A DNA stretch of 34,354 nucleotides from assembly GCA_947624045.1 (NCBI GenBank), contig CANQIL010000016.1:1-34354 (forward strand), read 5' to 3'. This DNA is from an uncultured Bacilli bacterium (GTDB taxonomy: Bacteria; Bacillota_I; Bacilli_A; RF39; UBA660). The notes below the pieces were generated by a model. The model saw nothing but the letters and a program-made list of their open reading frames with translations. It did no database searches and had not been told where the DNA came from. The position numbers and the translations under genes were made by a program. Shown piece by piece: positions 1 through 6,416 of this stretch; position 1 is the stretch's first letter, and every line of letters starts with the position of its first letter.

Positions 1-84
1 GGGGCGTCAGACAAACTTCTCACAATGAATAAAATACAATTAGAAAGAGAGGAATGCCGAGATGTCTACTCGACAGGTATAAAG

Positions 85-915
85 ATGTCAATAACATTAA
101 CTGATGTTATATCCTTAGTTAGAAATATTGCTGATATTTCACTAGTGTGGTTGATTTTTTATTTCATATTAAAAAATATTAAAAATAACGTTAAGCTTTC
201 TTTAATTTTTAAAGGAGTAGCTTTTATTATAATATTAAAATTTGTAAGTGATTTTTGTGGATTTGTTACGATAGGTGTATTGTTAGAATATGTAATTCAA
301 TGGGGACCTATTGCTTTAATTGTTATATTTCAACCGGAAATTAGAAATATTTTAGAACAATTAGGAAGAAGTCAATTGTTAGGTAGACATAAAGTATTAA
401 CTGTAGATGAACGTGAAAGAATGGTTTATGAAATGGTTAATGCGATTGACTATTTAAGAAAAGAAAGGATAGGGGCTTTAATAGTAATTGAAAGAGATAT
501 TAGTTTAGGAAATTATATTGATAAAGCTAAGAAGTTATATGCCGATTTATCAAGTGATTTATTAATAGCTATCTTTTATGAGGGCAATCCTTTGCATGAT
601 GGAGGAGTTATAATTCAAGGTGATAGAATAACTTGTGCAGGAGCAGTTTTTCCAACGAGTAGTAGTCCTAAACTAAATAGACGACTAGGTACAAGACATA
701 GAGCGGCTTTAGGTTTAGCTGAAGAGACGGATGCTATATGTATAGTAGTATCAGAAGAAACAGGAAGAGTTTCTATAGCAGTAAAAGGAGAAATGCTTTA
801 TAATTTAACAATTGATGATGTTAGAATGATGTTAATTGATGAGTTAAAACCTAAACAAGATATAGATTTGGAATTAGAAATGGAAGAGGAAGAGATATAT
901 GAAGAAGATAGATAA
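85..915 (+). CDS. cdaA: Diadenylate cyclase CdaA (membrane-bound c-di-AMP synthase)
   Basis: Makes cyclic di-AMP from two ATP at the membrane. The N-terminal ~90 residues hold hydrophobic membrane segments, followed by a DAC domain. The DGA motif reads D172-G173-G174 (HDGG), so the usual Ala is Gly; the RHR motif is intact in GTRHRAA (R204-H205-R206). I chose the ATG at 85 because the protein then has 276 residues, close to usual CdaA length (B. subtilis about 273), and begins just before the first membrane segment; an AGG lies 7 bases upstream. An in-frame ATG at 25 would add 20 polar residues and has no ribosome binding site. It overlaps cdaR by 17 bases, the usual cdaA-cdaR pairing. The promoter is outside the window, and the glmM gene that often follows cdaR is absent. 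Confidence 0.93.
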   Translation: MSITLTDVISLVRNIADISLVWLIFYFILKNIKNNVKLSLIFKGVAFIIILKFVSDFCGFVTIGVLLEYVIQWGPIALIVIFQPEIRNILEQLGRSQLLGRHKVLTVDERERMVYEMVNAIDYLRKERIGALIVIERDISLGNYIDKAKKLYADLSSDLLIAIFYEGNPLHDGGVIIQGDRITCAGAVFPTSSSPKLNRRLGTRHRAALGLAEETDAICIVVSEETGRVSIAVKGEMLYNLTIDDVRMMLIDELKPKQDIDLELEMEEEEIYEEDR

Positions 916-2251
916 GAATAATAAGGGTATTTTTCATCATATTGGTTCATTCTTTGATAAATGGTTGATAACTCCAATTACAAAATTATTTTTAAGACTT
1001 TCTGATTTGTTTAGTGCAGGTTCTAAGTCTATAGATAGGCTTGCTTCTAAAAAATCGACTTTAATTGTAGTTAGTTTGATTTTAGCTTTTGGAACATTTA
1101 TTATAGTAGACCAAGAGTCAAATGTTATGATAGACCAGTATGCGGAAATATTATATGATAGACCGGTCTCAGCAGTATATAATGAAGAGTTATATGTAGT
1201 AGAGGGGCTTCCTAAAAGTGTAGATATTACTTTGATAGGACAAAGAAGACATATCTTTTTAGCTAAGCAATCTCCTGCTAAAGATGTATCTGTTGATTTA
1301 ACAGGGTTAAAGCCTGGTAATCATAAAGTTACACTTAAGTATACACAGAGATTAAAATCACTTGATTATAAATTAGACCCATCACAAGTAACAGTTACTA
1401 TTTATGAAAAAGTTAGTGAAACAAAAAGTTTAACTTATGATATATTACATCAAGATAATTTAGATAAGAAATTATATATTGATGATGTTGAACTTGATAG
1501 AACTGATGTAATTATAAAAGGAGCAGAATATAAACTTAAAAAAGTAGCTTCAGTTAGAGCTTTGGTTGATGTTGATAATATACCTAATCCTAAAGCAGGT
1601 GAGTTAACATTAAAAGATATACCATTAGTTGCTTATGATAATGATGGTAAAATGGTTGATGTAGAAATAGTTCCTAAGACTGTTGAAGCTAAAGTTACTA
1701 TTACATCACCTAGTAAAGAAATTCCAGTTAGAATAGTACCTACAGGTAACTTAGCCTTCGGAAAAGCTATTAAATCATTGACGCCAAGTATTTCAACTAT
1801 TACAGTTTATGGTGAAGATAAGGCTGTTTCTGATATTGAACAGTTAGATGTAGAAATTGATGTTAATGGACTTGACAAAGATAAAGACTTTAATGTAACA
1901 TTGAAAAGACCTAAAGGAATTACAGAATTGAGTAGTAAGACTATTTCAATTAAAGTAGCAGTTGATAACTCAATTACAAAAGAATTTGCGAATGTATCAG
2001 TAAGGTCAGAAAACTTAGCTAGTGGATTAAGTGTTCAGGCCGCTACCGAAAATGATAGAAAAGTAACAGTTGTTGTTAGTGGTAGTGAAGAAGTTATAAA
2101 TAAATTAGATGTTACGGATATAATTGCTTATATTGACCTAGATGGTTATGGAGTAGGGGAACATAATGTTCAAGTTAAAGTTCGAGGTAATGATTTAAGA
2201 CTTACTTATGAATCAAAGAAGAAAGAAGTTAGAATAGTAATTTCAGGATAG
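899..2251 (+). CDS. cdaR: CdaR, YbbR-domain regulator of CdaA
   Basis: Membrane-anchored extracytoplasmic partner of the cyclic-di-AMP synthase. A cytoplasmic N-terminus of about 50 residues is followed by one membrane segment (TLIVVSLILAFGTFIIV), then a long outer region of repeated YbbR-type beta domains, recognisable from recurring patterns such as LPKSVDITLIGQ, LKPGNHKVTLKY and DLDGYGVGEHNVQVKV. Its 450 residues fit several YbbR repeats. It starts inside the 3' end of cdaA with a purine-rich GAGGAAGAG upstream, so translation is probably coupled. A terminator hairpin overlaps its stop codon, ending the operon here. Confidence 0.9.
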   Translation: MKKIDKNNKGIFHHIGSFFDKWLITPITKLFLRLSDLFSAGSKSIDRLASKKSTLIVVSLILAFGTFIIVDQESNVMIDQYAEILYDRPVSAVYNEELYVVEGLPKSVDITLIGQRRHIFLAKQSPAKDVSVDLTGLKPGNHKVTLKYTQRLKSLDYKLDPSQVTVTIYEKVSETKSLTYDILHQDNLDKKLYIDDVELDRTDVIIKGAEYKLKKVASVRALVDVDNIPNPKAGELTLKDIPLVAYDNDGKMVDVEIVPKTVEAKVTITSPSKEIPVRIVPTGNLAFGKAIKSLTPSISTITVYGEDKAVSDIEQLDVEIDVNGLDKDKDFNVTLKRPKGITELSSKTISIKVAVDNSITKEFANVSVRSENLASGLSVQAATENDRKVTVVVSGSEEVINKLDVTDIIAYIDLDGYGVGEHNVQVKVRGNDLRLTYESKKKEVRIVISG

Positions 2252-2267
2252 TTACTATTCTTTTTTT
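2231..2267 (+). terminator. Intrinsic terminator of cdaA-cdaR
   Basis: Perfect 10-bp stem AGAATAGTAA (2231-2240) / TTACTATTCT (2252-2261) followed by a T-run. The stop codon of cdaR lies in the loop region. Confidence 0.85.
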
Positions 2268-2296
2268 GTAATAATTTGTATTAGACTCCATATAAT
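2267..2296 (+). promoter_or_regulatory. Candidate promoter of the lipoprotein gene
   Basis: Consensus -10 TATAAT at 2291-2296. The best -35 is TTGTAA (2267-2272) with an 18-base spacer; it touches the T-run of the previous terminator. Confidence 0.5.
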
Positions 2297-2322
2297 TTAT
2301 TAGAAAGTTTATGGGGTGAAAT

Positions 2323-3318
2323 ATGTTTAAAAAAATTTTATGTTTAGTTATTATGGTAGTTATGCTTAGTGGATGTGATAAATATAGTGAGAAAAGTATT
2401 GTAAAAGAGCTTAATAAAAAATTAGATAAGGCTTCAGCATATAAATTAGAGGGAGATTTAGAAATTACTAATAATGATGATGTATATAATTATGAAATAG
2501 TTGCTAGTTTCAAGAAAGATAATTATTATAGAATAGAACTTACTAATAAAGCTAATAGTCATACGCAGGTTATTTTAAAAAATGATAGTGGTGTTTATAT
2601 TTTAACGCCCTCATTAAATAAAAGTTTTAAATTTCAAAGCGATTGGCCTTATAGTAATTCGCAAATATATTTATTAAATGCTTTAATTAATGATATTAAT
2701 AAAGATGAAAAAAGACAATTTGCTAAAGAAGAGAATGGGTATTCATTTATAACTAGTGTTAATTATCCTAATAATAGAAATTTAAGTAAACAAAAAATTG
2801 AACTTAATAATAATTTAAAAATAAAGAAAGTTACTGTTTATGATAAAAATGATGTTATTTGTATGAAGATGAATTTTGAAAAAATTGATTATACACCTAA
2901 TTTTAAAAAAGATTACTTTGATTTAAATACAGTGATGGATGAAAAAAATGATAATATAGAAGCTAAGCAAACAGGTAATTTTGATGAAGCTATATATCCA
3001 CTTTTTCTACCTAGTGGAACTAAATTAGTAGATGAAGAAAAAATAAAAAAAGATGATGGTGAAAGAGTTATTATGACTTTTGATGGAGAAAAACCTTTCT
3101 TGTTAGTAGAAGAAAATGCTACTAGTATGGAAGAATTTACTATTATACCTACATATGGTGAGCCTTATAGGTTAATGGATTCTTTAGGAGTAATGACAGA
3201 TAATTCATTATCTTGGGAGAGTAATGGAATAGAGTATTATTTAGTTAGTGATGTATTAAATCAAGATGAATTAATTGAAATAGCTCAATCTATTTATAGC
3301 TTGCCTACTATGAAATAA
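2323..3318 (+). CDS. YdcC/GerS-like (LolA-fold) lipoprotein
   Basis: Exported lipoprotein of 331 residues. The signal peptide ends in the lipobox LSGC (Cys18), so the mature protein should be lipid-anchored to the outer face of the membrane. The middle region (about residues 35-200, with YILTPSLNKSFKFQSDWPYS) resembles the LolA/RseB-like beta fold of the B. subtilis YdcC and clostridial GerS lipoproteins. The last ~110 residues (PLFLPSGTKLVDEE... onward) look like the small DUF4367-type domain often seen in this group. A GGGGTG ribosome binding site precedes the ATG. It is transcribed alone, between two terminators. Family members are linked to sporulation or envelope stress in other Firmicutes; its role here cannot be told from sequence. 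Confidence 0.7.
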   Translation: MFKKILCLVIMVVMLSGCDKYSEKSIVKELNKKLDKASAYKLEGDLEITNNDDVYNYEIVASFKKDNYYRIELTNKANSHTQVILKNDSGVYILTPSLNKSFKFQSDWPYSNSQIYLLNALINDINKDEKRQFAKEENGYSFITSVNYPNNRNLSKQKIELNNNLKIKKVTVYDKNDVICMKMNFEKIDYTPNFKKDYFDLNTVMDEKNDNIEAKQTGNFDEAIYPLFLPSGTKLVDEEKIKKDDGERVIMTFDGEKPFLLVEENATSMEEFTIIPTYGEPYRLMDSLGVMTDNSLSWESNGIEYYLVSDVLNQDELIEIAQSIYSLPTMK

Positions 3319-3319
3319 A

Positions 3320-3350
3320 AATTGTTCATTATTTGAGCAGTTTTTTCTTT
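3320..3350 (+). terminator. Intrinsic terminator after the lipoprotein gene
   Basis: Nine-pair stem AATTGTTCA (3320-3328) / TGAGCAGTT (3334-3342), with two G-U pairs, and then a T-run. Confidence 0.75.
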
Positions 3351-3388
3351 TAAGAGGGATTTTCATTTTAGTTAAGTTAATTTAAAAA
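3329..3388 (+). repeat. Left copy of imperfect direct repeat flanking the BRO-N gene
   Basis: This stretch (TTATTTGAGCAG..., then TTTAAGAGGG, TCATTTTAG and TTTAAAAA) recurs with small gaps and changes at 4365-4417 on the far side of the BRO-N gene. It includes the 3' arm and T-run of the upstream terminator. Confidence 0.6.
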
Positions 3389-3393
3389 AAGAC

Positions 3394-3422
3394 TTGCAGC
3401 AAGAACAAATGTTTGGTATAAT
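3394..3422 (+). promoter_or_regulatory. Promoter with LexA/DinR-type SOS box in its spacer
   Basis: -35 TTGCAG (3394-3399), 17-base spacer, -10 TATAAT (3417-3422). Inside the spacer, GAACAAATGTTT (3403-3414) matches the core GAACRNRYGTTY of the Gram-positive DinR/LexA box at every position; the outermost bases of the consensus differ. A repressor bound here would block RNA polymerase directly, so SOS induction of the downstream gene is a reasonable inference. Confidence 0.75.
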
Positions 3423-3445
3423 ATTTACATCAGAGGAGGAACTTT

Positions 3446-4306
3446 ATGAATCAAGATAAAATGCATTTAGTAAACAAAATATTTAATAATGAAACAATTA
3501 GAACTGTTTGGGATGAGGAAGCAGAAAAATATTTTATTAGTGTTGTCGATATAGTTGGTGTTGTTTCAGAAAGCGATAATCCACAAACATATTGGAGAGT
3601 GCTTAAGAAGAGGCTTAAAGATGAAGGAAATGAAACCGTTACAAATTGTAACGCTTTGAAACTTAAAGCTAAAGATGGTAAATATCGTATGACTGATGTT
3701 GTTGATATCGAAGGAATGTTTAGAATAATTGAATCAATTCCAAGTAAAAATGCCGAGCCTATCAAACAGTGGTTAGCAAAATTAGGTAGTGAAAGAATTG
3801 ACGAAACATTTGATCCGTCACTAGCAGCACAAAGAGCGATAGACTTATATAGAGCTAAAGGTTATGATGAAAAATGGATTGCTAAAAGAATTAAAGGTAT
3901 TCAAGATAGAAAACAACTTACTGATGTATGGAAAGATGGTGGAATAACTGAATCAAAAGAATATGCAATTCTAACAAATGAAATTTATAAAGAATGGTCT
4001 GGCATGACTGCAAAAGAGTATAAATCATTTAAAGGCCTTAGAAAAGAATCTCTAAGAGATAATATGTCTGATGTTGAAGTTGCACTTGCAGATTTAGGAG
4101 AAATAGCAACAAGAGAAATTGCGAGAAAGCATAAACCTTACGGTTTAGAACAAAATAAAAAAATAGCGAAAATGGGCGGCAATACTGCAAAAGTTGCTAG
4201 AGATGATCTTGAAATAAAATTAGGAGAGTCAATAGTAACAAGTAATAATGCTTTAAATTATAAATATATCGATGAAAAAAAAGAAATAGAAGATAATGAA
4301 AAATAG
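3446..4306 (+). CDS. BRO-N domain protein (phage antirepressor-like)
   Basis: A 286-residue protein with an N-terminal BRO-N DNA-binding domain (about residues 10-115; IRTVWDEEAEKYFISVVDIV, WRVLKKRLKDEGNE, DVVDIEGMFRIIESIPS, EPIKQWLAKLG). The C-terminal region has conserved blocks ARKHKPYGL and KMGGNTAKVARDDLE, as in a widespread family of stand-alone bacterial proteins annotated as antirepressors or damage-inducible proteins. AGAGGAGGA precedes the ATG. It has its own promoter with an SOS box and no phage genes around it, so it is a single-gene module rather than part of a prophage. Imperfect direct repeats flank it, suggesting insertion into or duplication of the neighbouring intergenic region. 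Its molecular role is not known from sequence. Confidence 0.8.
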   Translation: MNQDKMHLVNKIFNNETIRTVWDEEAEKYFISVVDIVGVVSESDNPQTYWRVLKKRLKDEGNETVTNCNALKLKAKDGKYRMTDVVDIEGMFRIIESIPSKNAEPIKQWLAKLGSERIDETFDPSLAAQRAIDLYRAKGYDEKWIAKRIKGIQDRKQLTDVWKDGGITESKEYAILTNEIYKEWSGMTAKEYKSFKGLRKESLRDNMSDVEVALADLGEIATREIARKHKPYGLEQNKKIAKMGGNTAKVARDDLEIKLGESIVTSNNALNYKYIDEKKEIEDNEK

Positions 4307-4364
4307 GTACTATAATAAATATAAAAAGTTTTAAATTTTGGTGAGTTATAGGTTTACTGTTTAA

Positions 4365-4417
4365 TTATTGAGCATTTTTTTTAAGATGGGTTATCATTTT
4401 AGAAAAGGCTTTAAAAA
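4365..4417 (+). repeat. Right copy of imperfect direct repeat flanking the BRO-N gene
   Basis: TTATTGAGCATTTTTTTTAAG followed by TCATTTTAG and TTTAAAAA, matching 3329-3388 with a few deletions and substitutions. It contains a T-run but I see no convincing stem of its own. Confidence 0.55.
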
Positions 4418-4484
4418 TGAGAACATTTATGTTAAAAATGGACTTTTTATTAATAATTTGATATTATAAATATGGTGATTAGAA

Positions 4485-4991
4485 ATGGCAAAGAAAAATA
4501 CTAGAAAAAGCAAAAAAATTAATGAAGAAGAAAATATTAAATTAAAAAATATAATTATAGTTATATTAGTTGTTTTAATATTCTTAGGTATATTTTATTT
4601 AATAACAGTAAAAGTTACAAAGAAAGATGATAGTACTAGTGAAGAAGATACAGAAACTTATATATCTTCAGAAGAAATACTAGTAGGGTCTAGTTTTAAT
4701 AGAGCTGGTAGTGAATACTTGGTTGTTTATTATGATAAATCTAATAATGATAATAGTGCAATTAGTAGTAAAGTTTATACTTATAGAAATAAAGATGAAA
4801 GAATTCCTTTATATGAAGCAGATATGAGTAATATTTTTAATAAAGAATATGCAACTGAGGAAGATGTAAATAAAGAGCCTAAGAATATAGATGAACTTAT
4901 GATTAATGGACCTACTTTGATTAAATTTAGTGATGATAAAGTAGTAGAATATATTGAGGGTATAGACAATATTTTAAATTATTTAGGTTAA
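4485..4991 (+). CDS. Membrane-anchored thioredoxin-fold-like protein
   Basis: A 168-residue protein with a Lys-rich cytoplasmic start, one membrane segment (about residues 24-43, IIIVILVVLIFLGIFYLITV), an acidic Ser/Thr linker and an outer domain. That domain has the pattern of a thioredoxin-like fold: a strand EYLVVYYDKS, a helix-like region, IPLYEADMSN, and then INGPTLIKFSDDKVVEYIEG, which resembles the thioredoxin cis-Pro strand and final hairpin. There is no CxxC, so redox catalysis is unlikely. It lies 13 bases upstream of the CtpA protease and is probably co-transcribed with it, perhaps as an accessory. The function is unknown. Confidence 0.65.
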   Translation: MAKKNTRKSKKINEEENIKLKNIIIVILVVLIFLGIFYLITVKVTKKDDSTSEEDTETYISSEEILVGSSFNRAGSEYLVVYYDKSNNDNSAISSKVYTYRNKDERIPLYEADMSNIFNKEYATEEDVNKEPKNIDELMINGPTLIKFSDDKVVEYIEGIDNILNYLG

Positions 4992-5004
4992 TTAGGGGTA
5001 GATT

Positions 5005-6246
5005 ATGAAGAAAGATGATAAGAAGAAAAAGAAGAAGACTACTAATAAAAAGAAAATAGAAGATGAGAAAAGTTTTACTTTTAATGGCTTTGAAGTTTGT
5101 TGGATGATAATTTTATCAATATGTTTTGGTATGATTATAGGTTTTCTTGTAACATATAGAAGAAATCCAATGTCAGGTGAAGAAGTATCTGATGAGTTGC
5201 AAGAATTTATACAAGTCTATGATAATATTAGAGAGAATTCTTTTAGTGATGCTAAAGATAAAGAATTATTAGAAGCAGCTATCTCAGGAATGGTTAGTAG
5301 ATTAGGGGACCCTTATTCAGTTTATATGAATGAGGAAGCTACTTCAGAATTTAATGAATCTATAGATGGAACTTATACAGGAATAGGGGCCGCTATTCAG
5401 ACAGTAGAGGGAAAGAATATAGTAGCTCAAGTGTATAAAGGGCTTGCTGCAGAAGAAGCAGGGTTAAAAGTAGATGATGTAGTTATTAAAGTAGATGATA
5501 AAGATGTTACTGAGATGAATAGTACGGAAATATCTGATTTAGTAAGAGGAAAAGTTAATACTAAAGTTAAAATTACAGTTTTAAGAAAAGATAAAGAAAA
5601 GACTTTTACTATTAAAAGAACTAAGGTAGAGTTAAATTATACTCATAGTAAAGTAATAGAGAAAAATGATAAGAAGATAGGATATTTATTTATAGAGTCT
5701 TTTTCATCAAATATATTTAAACAGGTTGAAAAAGAGTTAGAGTCTTTAGAAGAGAAAAATATTGATTCTTTGATTATTGATTTAAGAGAAAATCCAGGTG
5801 GATATTTAGCTCAAGCTAAAAAAGTATTGGATTTATTCTTTGATAAGAAGACCGTTTTATATCAAATTGAAAATAATGATGGAGTAAAGAAGTATTATGC
5901 TTCTGATAATGAGAAAAGAACTTATCCTATTGTTTTGTTAGGTAGTAATTCAACGGCTTCGGCAGCTGAGGTAGTTATTGCTTGCTTTATGGATAATTAT
6001 AAGAATGCAACTTATGTAGGGGAAACTACTTATGGAAAAGGTACTGTACAGAGGTCTATTCTTTTATCAACAGGGTCTAGTGTTAAGTATACTACTCAGA
6101 AATGGCTTACTTCAAAAGGAAAGTCTATTGAGAAAAAAGGATTAGAGCCAGACGAAGTAGTATTATTAAATAAAGAGTATTATGATAATCCTTGTGATGA
6201 AACGGATAAGCAGTTGCAGGCGGCATTAGATATTTTAGCTAAATAA
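5005..6246 (+). CDS. S41 carboxyl-terminal processing protease (CtpA type)
   Basis: Membrane-anchored serine protease that trims or degrades exported proteins from the C-terminus. In order: a very Lys-rich cytoplasmic tail (residues 1-20), one membrane segment (about 31-50), a cap region containing LGDPYSVYM, a PDZ domain (about 115-200, AAEEAGLKVDDVVIKVDD) and the S41 catalytic core. The catalytic serine is S319 in STASAAE and the general-base lysine is K345 in TYGKGTVQ, the standard Ser-Lys dyad with near-standard spacing. Length 413 is normal for CtpA/CtpB. GGGG lies before the ATG, and the thioredoxin-fold gene just upstream is likely in the same operon. Confidence 0.9.
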   Translation: MKKDDKKKKKKTTNKKKIEDEKSFTFNGFEVCWMIILSICFGMIIGFLVTYRRNPMSGEEVSDELQEFIQVYDNIRENSFSDAKDKELLEAAISGMVSRLGDPYSVYMNEEATSEFNESIDGTYTGIGAAIQTVEGKNIVAQVYKGLAAEEAGLKVDDVVIKVDDKDVTEMNSTEISDLVRGKVNTKVKITVLRKDKEKTFTIKRTKVELNYTHSKVIEKNDKKIGYLFIESFSSNIFKQVEKELESLEEKNIDSLIIDLRENPGGYLAQAKKVLDLFFDKKTVLYQIENNDGVKKYYASDNEKRTYPIVLLGSNSTASAAEVVIACFMDNYKNATYVGETTYGKGTVQRSILLSTGSSVKYTTQKWLTSKGKSIEKKGLEPDEVVLLNKEYYDNPCDETDKQLQAALDILAK

Positions 6247-6252
6247 GTATTT

Positions 6253-6286
6253 AAAAGTGATGAAAGAAATTTTGTTGCTTTTTTTA
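6253..6286 (+). terminator. Intrinsic terminator after the CtpA gene
   Basis: Stem of 13 pairs (6253-6265 with 6270-6282, four of them G-U) closing a GAAA tetraloop, followed by a T-run. Confidence 0.6.
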
Positions 6287-6337
6287 TTTTGGACTAAATT
6301 ATTGTACAAATTGTATAAAATAAAAATTAAAAAGTTC

Positions 6338-6374
6338 TTGACAATACCCAATTGGGGGGGGGGTATGCTATAGT
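6338..6374 (+). promoter_or_regulatory. Poly-G spacer promoter of variable protein 1 (putatively phase-variable)
   Basis: Perfect -35 TTGACA (6338-6343). Ten consecutive G occupy 6354-6363. They are followed by overlapping -10 candidates: TATGCT (6364-6369, spacer 20) and the extended TGCTATAGT (TATAGT 6369-6374, spacer 25). The flanks ATACCCAATT...GTAT would form a 16-bp palindrome if the tract were only three G long, and the spacer to TATAGT would then be 18. Because G-tract length sets the -35/-10 distance, slipped-strand changes should alter promoter strength, as known for Neisseria porA. The same element lies before the paralogue at 27935. Confidence 0.8.
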
Positions 6375-6416
6375 TAGATAAAAATAGAAACAGTGGAAAA
6401 AAGGTGTTTAAAAATT

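Noticed and set aside
3446-4306. Prophage around the BRO-N gene
   Set aside because: The neighbours are a lipoprotein and a protease operon; there is no integrase, structural or lysis gene.
6393-6416. Upstream GTG start of variable protein 1 (and the equivalent at 27989 in copy 2)
   Set aside because: No ribosome binding site precedes it, while AGGTG is well placed before the ATG eight codons later in both copies.
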